In this document: piece by piece, positions 35,824-44,124 of the stretch | Numbering within the stretch: position 1 is the first letter of the stretch | Layout: each line of letters opens with the position of its first letter | Assembly (NCBI GenBank): GCA_002349525.1 | Contig: DEDL01000008.1 | Coordinates: forward strand, 62,001-126,000 | Direction: 5' to 3' | DNA from: Lachnoclostridium sp. UBA2905 | GTDB lineage: Bacteria; Bacillota; Clostridia; Lachnospirales; Lachnospiraceae | Length of the DNA stretch: 64,000 nt | The notes under the pieces: model-generated | Databases searched by the model: none | What the model was told of the DNA's origin: nothing | The model's input: the letters and a program-made list of their open reading frames with translations, nothing else | Translations under genes and position numbers: made by a program

Positions 35824-36411
35824 CTACTTCTTATTAGAAATTACCGGTTGCAGCTGTCTGCCCTCAAGTGCCGCCTCAACTGCATCCGGTATTTTGCTCA
35901 TGTCTCCAATCATGGATTTTGGTTTTTTTACCGGATCATCCTGCCCGAATGGTACAAAATAAACATTTTTCATGTTCATAAGATATCCGATGTTCTTAAA
36001 GTTGATTCCAAGAGCATCATTTGTAGAAACAGATATTACAAGTGGTCTTTCATTGCGAAGATGTGCCTTGGCAGCCATAAGCACCGGACTGTCTGTAATG
36101 CCTGCGCATAGCTTTGCAAGGGTATTGCCTGTGCAGGGTGCAATTACCATTACATCAAACAGGGCCTTTGGGCCTACAGGTTCAGCCTGAGCAATCGTTT
36201 TCATGCCGGCTTTTCCACATATTTTCTCTATTTCATTTACAAATTTCCCTGCATCTGCAAATCTTGTATTTGTGATCTGCGTATTAAATGAAAAAACAGG
36301 TGTTATATCAGCCCCCGCTTCTGCCATTTTTTCTAATTCATTCTTTACCCGTCCAAAGGTACAAAATGAGCCCGTTATTCCAAAGCCTATTTTACATTCA
36401 TTGAATTTCAC
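35824..36411 (-). CDS. spoVFB: Dipicolinate synthase subunit B
   Basis: The flavoprotein-like subunit of dipicolinate synthase, making the spore core solute. The 195-residue protein starts with the Rossmann-like segment KIGFGITGSFCTF and has the flavoprotein-type motif MVIAPCTGNTLAKLCAGITD. The start is GTG with GGGGG upstream and overlaps spoVFA by 14 bp, so both are coupled. The sigma K-type mother-cell promoter expected upstream of spoVFA was not identified. The product is the substrate of the SpoVA channel encoded at the left edge. Confidence 0.93.
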   Translation of the reverse strand: MKFNECKIGFGITGSFCTFGRVKNELEKMAEAGADITPVFSFNTQITNTRFADAGKFVNEIEKICGKAGMKTIAQAEPVGPKALFDVMVIAPCTGNTLAKLCAGITDSPVLMAAKAHLRNERPLVISVSTNDALGINFKNIGYLMNMKNVYFVPFGQDDPVKKPKSMIGDMSKIPDAVEAALEGRQLQPVISNKK

Positions 36412-37234
36412 TTATATCCCCCTTTCTGCCATTATAAATGATGTTTAATACTGCATTTCCAAGTATCCATCCAGAGGTTTTAGGCGAATATTTTCCCGGA
36501 AGTCCAAGACTGTGAAGGGCCTTTATTCCCTTATTCTTACAATAGGTAAAATCTGTTCCTCCAGGCATTGTTGCAATGTCAATAATAACCACATCCTCAC
36601 TAAGCTTATCAATCTGTGGTTTTCCAATGACTCTTGCAGGTATCGTATTTACCACAAAGTCATACTCCCTGTAGCTGGCCCTGTCAAATATATCGCTGAT
36701 ATCCATGCCATGAAATGCTGCATCCTCTCTTTCAGCTGCATTTCTTGCCATAACAGTAACATTTACTCCAATCTGGCGCAGCCTTGCAGCAATTTCCTTA
36801 CCACATCTTCCATAGCCTGTTACAATACATTTTGAACCCGTGAGATTGATAACTCCATTTGTAATTATCTCCGCAAGTGTTCCCTCAGCTGTTGCAACTG
36901 CATTTCTAAGTGCCACTTCCTCCATTTTTCCAAAATCATATCTCTTATAAGCTTCAAATTCTTTTGGTATATTCCAGCCAAACACCAGAGTATTATGCCA
37001 TAACAGCTCTGACACATAAAACCATTTTTCAGAAACCGGTGTGGGAAGTACAATTGCATCGCACTTTTCTATTGCCTCATTAAGATTGTCACTGATGGCG
37101 TATTCATATTCTTTTAAAAGTCTGCCCGTTTCCTTACATTCAAGCCCATACACCTTAACAAAACAACCAGCCTCAAGCAATGTCTTCGCAAGATAACACT
37201 GACGTAAATCTCCACCTACAACTGCAATTTTCAA
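36398..37234 (-). CDS. spoVFA: Dipicolinate synthase subunit A
   Basis: The NADPH-binding subunit of dipicolinate synthase, converting (from the lysine pathway) dihydrodipicolinate to dipicolinate in the mother cell. The 278-residue protein has an N-terminal Rossmann dinucleotide motif (IAVVGGDLRQCYLAKTLL) and a second NAD(P) fold (CIVTGYGRCGKEIAARL, about 150-165). The start is TTG with GAGGGGG upstream. Gene order spoVFA-spoVFB is the canonical one; lysC or asd, which accompany it in Bacillus, are absent. Confidence 0.93.
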   Translation of the reverse strand: MKIAVVGGDLRQCYLAKTLLEAGCFVKVYGLECKETGRLLKEYEYAISDNLNEAIEKCDAIVLPTPVSEKWFYVSELLWHNTLVFGWNIPKEFEAYKRYDFGKMEEVALRNAVATAEGTLAEIITNGVINLTGSKCIVTGYGRCGKEIAARLRQIGVNVTVMARNAAEREDAAFHGMDISDIFDRASYREYDFVVNTIPARVIGKPQIDKLSEDVVIIDIATMPGGTDFTYCKNKGIKALHSLGLPGKYSPKTSGWILGNAVLNIIYNGRKGDISEIQ

Positions 37235-37300
37235 TATATCGCCCCCTCTTAATTCAATATATGATAATCCTATTGAAAGGTGTTTCCATTACATAAAAAA

Positions 37301-37329
37301 GGCAGAAGCCACATTATGTGACTTCTGCC
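37301..37329 (-). terminator. Terminator between the CE4 gene and spoVFA
   Basis: GGCAGAAG and CTTCTGCC with an inner CACAT/ATGTG pairing form a stem; on the minus strand it is followed by a T6 run. It terminates transcription from the deacetylase direction. Confidence 0.9.
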
Positions 37330-37418
37330 TGATAAATGCTATTTGAAATCCTCTTCCTGCTTATATAAAATATATACAGGAACACTTGAAAATTCTATTA
37401 AAATTCGAACAAGTCGAA

Positions 37419-37572
37419 CCTGGTCTGTACCACCCGATCTGTACTACCTGATTGTGCCACAGGATTGTAGCACCTGGTCTGTACTACCTGATTTGTGCCA
37501 CAGGATTGTAGCACCTAATCTGTACCACCCGGTCTGTACTACCTGATTTGTGCCACAGGATTGTAGCACCTG
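37419..37572. repeat. Tandem repeat after the CE4 gene
   Basis: Three copies of a block containing CTGTACTACCTGATTTGTGC and CACAGGATTGTAGCACC. Block lengths are about 54, 41 and 55 bp, with an extra 14-16 bp sub-block in the first and third. It begins just downstream of the deacetylase stop codon. Confidence 0.85.
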
Positions 37573-37578
37573 ATTTTA

Positions 37579-38790
37579 CTACTTGCGTGGCTCCATGTAT
37601 TCTGCCTTATTGTAATAATTACCAGGGTATAATGGAATATCCTTTGCAGCGAAAAGCTCTGATACTGATACAATCTGGAAACCTTTTTCTGCAAAATATG
37701 GAACAAGCTCCTCAATAGCCTCTGTTGTGTTCTTCATAGTCTCATGGAAGAGAATAATATCTCCATCCTGAGCCTTCTGTGATACTTCAATGATATGTTC
37801 CTTAGATATTGTTGTCTCCCAGTCATTGCTTATAACATTACACCCAATAAGAGGTACATTACAATTATCCTTTACAAGATCATTCTGTCCAAGGTTTGGT
37901 GGACGAAGAGTAAAGTTACTTATTCCTGTAAGATTCTCTAAAGTTTTACGTGCTTTTTCAATTTCAGCTGCAACAGCTTCTCCATCAGGAAATGCAGATG
38001 TATCGGACAATGAACTCCACTGTGATGTGTGGTTAGCAATTTCATGACCTGCTTCCATAGCTGCAAGAATCTCATTCTTCATATCATCAGTATTGATCTT
38101 GCTTGTAACATAGTTAAATGTTGCATGGAACTTGTACTCGTTAAGAGCCTTCTGAATTCTCATACTGTTGCTTGTATCTGATGAACCAACCGGACCATCA
38201 TCAAATGTAAATGCAACCATTGGTTTTTCAGGATCAATCCATGAGATATCAAGCTTATCATATACAAATGCGCCCTCACTCATATACTTAGGTGTTGCTG
38301 TTGGTTCTGGTTCAGCTGTTGGCTGTGTATCTGGTGTAGCTGTTGGAGCAGCTGTCTGATTAACTGGTGCTGCTGTCTGTGCAGTTCCAGGTGCTGGTAC
38401 TGCAGTCTGTGTTGCTATAGGTGAAACAAGTGGTTCGTTAGTTGTTGCTACATTCTTCTTAGACTTATTGTCTCTTACAGTTACCTTACACTTCATTGTC
38501 TTCTTAGCCGCCTTTACAGTAATCTTTGCTTTACCCTTGGAAATTGCTTTTACAACTCCCTTTGATGATACTTTGGCAACAGACTTTTTAGATGATTTCC
38601 ACTTTACGCTGCCCTTAAACTTACCTTTAACCTTAAGCTTAAGTTTGAAAGAATCTCCTGCCTTCATAGTAAGCTTAGTCTTATTAAGCTTAATTGATGC
38701 GGCATTAGATGCTTCACTTGTTACGATGGTTCCACACACAAGAGAAAGTGCAAGGACACCAGCCATAACCTTTTTTGTTACATTTGCCAT
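37579..38790 (-). CDS. Secreted polysaccharide deacetylase (CE4) with Big_2 domain
   Basis: A 403-residue exported NodB-homology protein: signal peptide (to about residue 30), a basic Big_2 domain (32-107), a Pro/Thr linker (110-168) and a CE4 domain (180-403). Visible motifs are TFDDGP (Asp197-Asp198), the metal site at NHTSQW (His254, but Trp258 instead of the second His), RPPNLGQND and DIILFHET. The loss of one zinc-binding His suggests altered metal binding or inactivity. Potential substrates are peptidoglycan or xylan. AGGAGG precedes ATG; three 41-bp repeats lie in its leader. Confidence 0.9.
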   Translation of the reverse strand: MANVTKKVMAGVLALSLVCGTIVTSEASNAASIKLNKTKLTMKAGDSFKLKLKVKGKFKGSVKWKSSKKSVAKVSSKGVVKAISKGKAKITVKAAKKTMKCKVTVRDNKSKKNVATTNEPLVSPIATQTAVPAPGTAQTAAPVNQTAAPTATPDTQPTAEPEPTATPKYMSEGAFVYDKLDISWIDPEKPMVAFTFDDGPVGSSDTSNSMRIQKALNEYKFHATFNYVTSKINTDDMKNEILAAMEAGHEIANHTSQWSSLSDTSAFPDGEAVAAEIEKARKTLENLTGISNFTLRPPNLGQNDLVKDNCNVPLIGCNVISNDWETTISKEHIIEVSQKAQDGDIILFHETMKNTTEAIEELVPYFAEKGFQIVSVSELFAAKDIPLYPGNYYNKAEYMEPRK

Positions 38791-38804
38791 ATTTCTTTTC
38801 CTCC

Positions 38805-38927
38805 TAATAATCTGTCTGGTTCTTAATAAGCACCGGGATATACCCTAATAAACTATCTGGTTCGTACTAAATCCCCGGGTATACTCTAATAATCTGTCTG
38901 ATTCCTACTAAAAACCAGGATATACCC
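38805..38927. repeat. 41-bp minisatellite upstream of the CE4 gene
   Basis: Exactly three 41-bp copies containing TAATAATCTGTCTGGTTC and a CCNGGNATATACCC end (38805-38845, 38846-38886, 38887-38927), in the 5' leader of the deacetylase gene. Confidence 0.9.
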
Positions 38928-39038
38928 TATAGTCCCGCAAGGTATATCGCTACAATTTGCACGTGGACAATTATATATTTTTTTAGGTGATTTTGCAAGC
39001 AGTCCATCTGCGAAACTGAATCCAAACAGAAAACCAAT

Positions 39039-39202
39039 TCACCCCAAAAAACTTCTCATCCTGCAACAGAAAACCATCCATCCCAAAAACTTCTCACTCT
39101 GTAACATACCAGCCGGATTAACCTAAAAACCTCTCCATCCTGCAACATACCAGCCGGATTAACCTAAAAACTTCTCCATCCTGCAACATACCAGCCGGAT
39201 TA
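39039..39202. repeat. Second 41-bp minisatellite
   Basis: Three clear 41-bp units at 39080-39120, 39121-39161 and 39162-39202, containing CTGCAACATACCAGCCGGAT, plus a degenerate fourth unit before them. Sequence is unrelated to the array at 38805. No gene is seen in this 536-bp spacer. Confidence 0.9.
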
Positions 39203-39208
39203 ACCAAA

Positions 39209-39321
39209 AAAAGTGATTCTATCAGTTCAGGTGCTGTGAACCCCGTCGGCACTTAATAAGTGCGTAGCACGAATTTAGTGCCGTTACGGGTGAGCGTACC
39301 TGAAATGATAAAATCACTTTT
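39209..39321 (-). terminator. Large nested inverted repeat after the antiporter gene
   Basis: Outer arms AAAAGTGATT/AATCACTTTT and TATCAGTTCAGGT/ACCTGAAATGATA (one mismatch), inner arms CCCGTAACGGCACT/AGTGCCGACGGG, and an innermost GTGC/GCAC loop, within 113 bp. Read on the minus strand it ends in a T7 run, so it may serve as the antiporter terminator, or it may be a REP/MITE-like insertion. Confidence 0.75.
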
Positions 39322-39326
39322 GTTCC

Positions 39327-40553
39327 TTACTTATCATAACGTTCATCATTTATAGTCTCAAGCTTCTGATACATTGATTCCTGAACATCCTGTGGCTCAA
39401 GAGGTTTGCTTCTGTATACAAGCTTAAGAAGAAGTGGTGTGATAATAGTTGTAACAATAACCACGATTACGACTGGTCCCATAAGATTATCGCTTATAAG
39501 GTTAACCTTAAGACCCTTGTCTGCAACGATGAGGGCAACCTCACCACGGGAAATCATACCTACACCGATACGTACACTGTGTTTCATCTCATAACCACAT
39601 GCAAGAGCACCGGCACCACAACCAACAATCTTTGTAAGAATAGCAACGACTGTAAGTACAACAGCGAATATAATTATCTGGGCTGACATCTTTGGAAGAA
39701 CAACCTGTAAACCAATACTTGCAAAGAACATTGGTGAGAAGAACAGGTATGATAAAACGTCAAACTTTGATTCTATGTAATGAGTTCTCTGTGTGCTGGC
39801 AATGATAAGACCTGCAAAGAATGCACCAGTAATATCTGCAACACCAAAGAAATACTCTGAACAGTATGACATAATAAGGCACATTGCAAGTGCCATGATT
39901 GAATATCTGTGACGTCTCTCTGTAAGTCTGTGCTCAAGCTTCTTGTATCCGAAATAACCTACAAATGCGATAACACCAATAAATACGAAGAAACCAACAA
40001 TCTTAAGCATTACAACAGAAATCTTAACTGATGTATCTGCCATACTTGTTACGATTGTAAGACCAATGATACCGAGAATATCATCGATGATAGCTGCTCC
40101 AAGAATTGCATTACCTGACTTACTCTTAAGCTTACCAAGCTCACGAAGTGTCTCAACTGTAATACTAACTGATGTAGCTGTAAGAATGACTCCAATGAAA
40201 ACATCCTGAATAATTGTTTCATCAAGTAAGAAATAAGCTACTGCAAATCCACCTGCAAGTGGAACAAGTACACCGCAAAGTGCAATGATAAATGCTGCTT
40301 TACCACATTTCTTAAGTCCGTTAATGTCAGTTTCAAGTCCTGCACTAAACATAAGAATGATAACACCAATTTCAGCAACACTCTTGATGAAATTAGTATC
40401 CTTTATAATTCCTAAAAATGCTGGTCCAAGTAAAAGACCTGCAAGAAGTGATCCTACTACCTGAGGCATGTTAACCTTTCTTGACAAAAGACCCAGTGCC
40501 TTAGTAAAAATTAAGATTACCGCTACGTCTAATATGAACTGATATGAATCCAC
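39327..40553 (-). CDS. CPA2-family cation:proton antiporter
   Basis: A 408-residue membrane antiporter of the KefB/NapA-like CPA2 group, with about twelve helices. Motifs: FLFTKALGLLSRK-like N-terminus, VVGSLLAGLLLGPAFLG (residues 30-47), GLETDINGLKK and the ion-binding region IIDDILGIIGL with its Asp-Asp pair (about 155). A cytoplasmic regulatory RCK domain is missing, so gating by nucleotides is not expected. Start is GTG with GGAGGGG seven bases upstream. Likely exchanges Na+ or K+ for protons. Confidence 0.92.
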   Translation of the reverse strand: MDSYQFILDVAVILIFTKALGLLSRKVNMPQVVGSLLAGLLLGPAFLGIIKDTNFIKSVAEIGVIILMFSAGLETDINGLKKCGKAAFIIALCGVLVPLAGGFAVAYFLLDETIIQDVFIGVILTATSVSITVETLRELGKLKSKSGNAILGAAIIDDILGIIGLTIVTSMADTSVKISVVMLKIVGFFVFIGVIAFVGYFGYKKLEHRLTERRHRYSIMALAMCLIMSYCSEYFFGVADITGAFFAGLIIASTQRTHYIESKFDVLSYLFFSPMFFASIGLQVVLPKMSAQIIIFAVVLTVVAILTKIVGCGAGALACGYEMKHSVRIGVGMISRGEVALIVADKGLKVNLISDNLMGPVVIVVIVTTIITPLLLKLVYRSKPLEPQDVQESMYQKLETINDERYDK

Positions 40554-40713
40554 ATTTTCCCCTCCAGTTATTATTTTCTATTTTTTATTTTCCACAATGA
40601 ATTATATATTTTTTTCCTTTAATGTCAATATCTTTTTTTATTTTTGATTCCAAATGATTCAACACATTTTTTGTACAGCTAATATTGAACCTGACAGTTA
40701 TATCGATATTTAA

Positions 40714-42372
40714 TCATGCCTTAGCTGCATTGCCAAGCTCTACAGCCCTTGCAAGAGCTGAATCAATATGCTCACAGAAATTATCAGCTCCAACCATCTC
40801 AACAAATCCTGCCTTTTTCATAATGCTCATAGGCTGTTCATTTACATGAGAGAAAATGACTGTTACCTTATATTTCTTACATACATCAAGTATCTTTTCA
40901 AGTGTCTGGACACCTGTCGCATCTATGGCAGGAACACTTCTCATTCGTATAATAAGGAAGTCTTCTGAAGTATCCTCAATAATATTCGTAAACTTATCAG
41001 AGGAAGCAAAAAACATTGGTCCGTTAATCTCGAATACCCTTGTATTAGATGGTACCTTCTTATAGAAGATATTCTCATCATTTGCCTCTTCATTCATGGC
41101 TTCAGGATATACCCAGCCGTTAACATCTGTTACTTCTGCCATACGTTTCATAAACAGCAGTGAAGCAAGGACGAATCCTACAGCAATAGCCACTACAATA
41201 TCAAATACAACTGTGAGTACAAGTGTTGTTACAAGAACAATTGTATCACTCTTTGGTGATGTCTTTATCTGATGTGCAACTGTTCTCCATCCACTCATAT
41301 TATATGCAACAATAAAGAGTATTGCTGCAATTGCAGGCATTGGAATAAGTGCTGCATATGGCATCATAACAAGTACTATTAAAAGAAGTGTAACTGCATG
41401 TACCATTCCGGCGATAGGTGTTCGTCCGCCGTTTTTAACATTTGCCGCTGTTCTTGCAAGAGCTCCTGTAGCAGGTATTCCACCAAATAATGCTGATACA
41501 ATGTTACCGGCACCCTGGGCAATAAGCTCCATATTGGAACGATGTCTTGAACCTATCATACCATCTGATACGACACATGATAAAAGTGACTCAATTGCTG
41601 CAAGCACTGCAATGGTAAGTGCATCCGGAAATAAGCCCACAATGTCACCAAATGTTGCAGTTGGCAGATGAAATGATGGCAGTTCGCTTGTTACTGTATA
41701 TAAATCCCCAATTGTGTTAACCTGAAGATCCATAAGCTTAACCATTGCTGCAGTTACTATAACTGCTACAAGTGATGGTGGTATAATCTGAAGCTTTTTA
41801 GGCCAGAAAACAAGTATTGCAAGAGCAATCATACCTATTATAAAGGCCTGTAAACTAAATGTGCCTATTGACTTTCCTATTTCCACAACCTTTTCCATAG
41901 TCTCAATTGGTGATTTTTCAAATGTGAGACCAAGGAAGTCCTTTATTTGCCCTAAAAATATTGTGATTGCGATTCCCATTGTGAATCCCGAAGTGATAGT
42001 TGCCGGTATGTAATTGATAAGGGAACCCATTCTTATAAATCCCATTATCATCAAAAGAATTCCTGCCATAATGGTTGCAACTACAAGACCCTGCATACCT
42101 TTTTTGGCAACGATACCTGCAACAATTGTTGCGAATGCAGCTGTTGGACCTGCTATCTGGACCCTGCTGCCTCCAAGAAATGATATTACAAATCCGGCAG
42201 TAATTGCAGTAAATATACCTTCCTTTGGTCCAACGCCTGATGCAAGGGCAAGGGCGATTGAAAGAGGAAGTGCAATAATTGCAACAATTATTCCAGAGAT
42301 AACATCATTAACAAACTGTTTCTTAGAATAATGCTTCATAACAGAAAATAACTTTGGTTTTAATTTTTCCAT
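40714..42372 (-). CDS. SulP-family anion transporter with STAS domain
   Basis: A 552-residue transporter for an inorganic anion such as sulfate or bicarbonate. It has a SulP membrane domain (about 20-430) with PLSIALALASGVGPKEGIF, the sugar-transport-type signature GGSRVQIAGPTAAF and IIPATITSGFTMGIAI, and a C-terminal STAS domain (about 440-545, IRMRSVPAIDATGVQTLEKI). Specificity cannot be told from sequence; SulP members of gut Firmicutes often carry bicarbonate or sulfate. It stands alone, with coaD 143 bp upstream. Confidence 0.9.
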   Translation of the reverse strand: MEKLKPKLFSVMKHYSKKQFVNDVISGIIVAIIALPLSIALALASGVGPKEGIFTAITAGFVISFLGGSRVQIAGPTAAFATIVAGIVAKKGMQGLVVATIMAGILLMIMGFIRMGSLINYIPATITSGFTMGIAITIFLGQIKDFLGLTFEKSPIETMEKVVEIGKSIGTFSLQAFIIGMIALAILVFWPKKLQIIPPSLVAVIVTAAMVKLMDLQVNTIGDLYTVTSELPSFHLPTATFGDIVGLFPDALTIAVLAAIESLLSCVVSDGMIGSRHRSNMELIAQGAGNIVSALFGGIPATGALARTAANVKNGGRTPIAGMVHAVTLLLIVLVMMPYAALIPMPAIAAILFIVAYNMSGWRTVAHQIKTSPKSDTIVLVTTLVLTVVFDIVVAIAVGFVLASLLFMKRMAEVTDVNGWVYPEAMNEEANDENIFYKKVPSNTRVFEINGPMFFASSDKFTNIIEDTSEDFLIIRMRSVPAIDATGVQTLEKILDVCKKYKVTVIFSHVNEQPMSIMKKAGFVEMVGADNFCEHIDSALARAVELGNAAKA

Positions 42373-42515
42373 GAACGTTTTCTCTCTCTTCTTATTTCAT
42401 TCTTTTTATAATTTTTCGTTTTAATAGCCACCAAATTTATAATCTATTACAAATAGTTTAGCATGTCAACTAATATTTATTTTATTACGGATTACATAAA
42501 CTGATTTTATGCATT

Positions 42516-42998
42516 TTAGATTTTTGTAATCTTTTCTTTGAGTCTTTGCTCAACCACCTCTGGTACCAGGGCTGATATATCAGCTCCATAATACGCTAAT
42601 TCCTTAACTACCGTTGAGCTTAAAAATGAGTATTCCTTGCTTGTTGCCATAAACATTGTCTCAATATTTTCATCAAGATATCTGTTAGTCTGGGCAAGCT
42701 GCATCTCATTTTCATAATCTGTGACAGCTCTGAGTCCTCTTATAATAATGCTGGCCCCAAGCTCCTTTGCACAGGAAACAGTAAGCTCTTCAGATTTAAT
42801 GACACTCACATTAGGAATGTCCTTCACAACTTCCCTTATAATATCCATTCTTTCCTCCATGGAAAATACCGGATTTTTGCCACTGTTTACTGACACAACA
42901 ATAACAAGGCTGTCAACAACATTGGCAGCCCTTCTTATGATATCAATATGTCCGTTTGTAACCGGGTCAAATGTTCCCGGATAAACTGCTTTTACCAT
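42516..42998 (-). CDS. coaD: Phosphopantetheine adenylyltransferase
   Basis: Catalyses the fourth step of CoA synthesis, joining ATP and 4'-phosphopantetheine. The 160-residue protein has all family motifs: YPGTFDPVTNGHIDII (T/HxGH, about 6-21), RGLRAVTDYENEMQLAQ and YSFLSSTVVKELA. AAGGAG precedes ATG. It is the last gene before a non-coding region with a dispersed repeat. Confidence 0.96.
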   Translation of the reverse strand: MVKAVYPGTFDPVTNGHIDIIRRAANVVDSLVIVVSVNSGKNPVFSMEERMDIIREVVKDIPNVSVIKSEELTVSCAKELGASIIIRGLRAVTDYENEMQLAQTNRYLDENIETMFMATSKEYSFLSSTVVKELAYYGADISALVPEVVEQRLKEKITKI

Positions 42999-43205
42999 AT
43001 AAACTATATCTCCTTAAATCTTATTAGATATTAGTGAACTACCCCTTATCTAAAGCAAATGGATAAATCGTGGTGCATGTGCTGCAAATGTATTGCATAA
43101 ACATGCCACTGAATATTTAAAATGTCACATTAAATACATCCTTCTCTATATAATATAGTGAGATAATACAGGCAATTTGTCAAGAAGTTTTATAGATATA
43201 ATCCT

Positions 43206-43389
43206 TTCAAAGTGAACGTACTTTAGACTTGGTGCGTAATTATAGTCAGCGTAAGCCGACATAGTCTTCTCCGAATCACTGCACTCTACACTCCGTTTCG
43301 GTGGTTGCAAAACCATTGTCTACCAGACAATATGCGCCCTTGCAGAGCGTTTATCTCAGTGTGAGTACAATCTCCGACTGAGATAAAAT
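43206..43389 (+). repeat. Dispersed mosaic repeat, copy C (most complete)
   Basis: About 184 bp. It has the 5' module (TTCAA, GAACG, CTTGGTGCGTAATTATA), hairpin GTCAGC-GTAA-GCCGAC, the central module (CAAAACCATTGTCTACC) and the 3' module with inverted repeat TTTATCTCAG/CTGAGATAAA. It is the only copy in the window with all modules. It sits in the 538-bp gap between coaD and an acidic-protein gene; the rest of that gap is AT-rich with no gene. Confidence 0.85.
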
Positions 43390-43439
43390 ACAGGGTAATA
43401 GAATACTTTATATTTTTTTTATTTTCTTTGATATATTGC

Positions 43440-43467
43440 TTGAATTTTGTAACAAATCAGGTATAAT
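43440..43467 (+). promoter_or_regulatory. Promoter of the acidic membrane-anchored protein
   Basis: TTGAAT and TATAAT with a 16-bp spacer, 70 bp upstream of the ATG. Confidence 0.6.
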
Positions 43468-43536
43468 TATATTATGTTTTTATTTTATAAATTGGTAATT
43501 ATAATTGCAATATTATAATTGGAAAGGGGAGTTCTT

Positions 43537-43860
43537 ATGAAAAAGCTTTTTAAATTTACTGTTGGGGTTGCTTCTGTAGCTGCCATTATAGGTGGTGGAT
43601 ATTATTTCCTTAAGAAGCATGTACTTGATTACATCAAAGATGACTTTGATGATTTTGACGACTTTGATGATCCAGAGGATTTTGATGATTTTGAAGAATT
43701 TGACATTGATGATGAAGGTGATTCAGATGTAGTTAATATTCATATCGAAGATGGTGATGCTGAAGCAGAAGTTCCTGAAGCTGAGGCTCCAGTTGAGACA
43801 CCAGAAGCAGAAGAACCACAGGATGCAGCCGAGGCAGATTCACCACTTAATGAAATTTAA
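43537..43860 (+). CDS. Membrane-anchored acidic repeat protein
   Basis: A 107-residue protein with an N-terminal helix (MKKLFKFTVGVASVAAIIGG) followed by a strongly acidic tail containing FDDFDD-type repeats (about residues 27-60) and a Pro/Glu/Ala-rich end. It could be a signal-anchor protein with an acidic cytoplasmic or surface tail. ATG at 43537 is chosen because AAAGGGGAG precedes it by five bases; an in-frame TTG at 43519 lies within that site. No recognised family or function. A 13-bp tandem repeat begins just after the stop. Confidence 0.75.
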   Translation: MKKLFKFTVGVASVAAIIGGGYYFLKKHVLDYIKDDFDDFDDFDDPEDFDDFEEFDIDDEGDSDVVNIHIEDGDAEAEVPEAEAPVETPEAEEPQDAAEADSPLNEI

Positions 43861-43866
43861 TCTGGT

Positions 43867-43944
43867 CTTTGAATCCAAGCTTTGAATCCGAACTTTGAAT
43901 CCAAGCTTTGAATCCGGTGTTTGGATACAAGCTTTGAATACAAT
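43867..43944. repeat. 13-bp tandem repeat
   Basis: Six imperfect copies of CTTTGAATCCAAG (12-14 bp each), directly after the acidic-protein stop. Confidence 0.8.
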
Positions 43945-44016
43945 CTTAGGGTAGACGAACATTGAGACATTTTTCTCACCACCTGTGAAGGTGGTAGTCT
44001 TCTTCTATAAAATAAC

Positions 44017-44044
44017 AAAAGGGATGCCGCAAGGCATCCCCTTT
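44017..44044. terminator. Bidirectional terminator before pfkA
   Basis: AAAGGGATGCC-GCAA-GGCATCCCCTTT with a T-rich run on one side and an A-rich run on the other. It could end transcripts of the plus-strand acidic-protein gene and the minus-strand pfkA. Confidence 0.75.
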
Positions 44045-44124
44045 CATTTTATTACATTTATTTTATTGCCTTTATTTTATTATTTCACTTTATCAAATAA
44101 TATACCTGAATTCCTGACCTTATC

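Noticed and set aside
37419..39202. CRISPR array
   Set aside because: Repeats follow each other directly without unique spacers, and no cas genes are present; these are tandem repeats.
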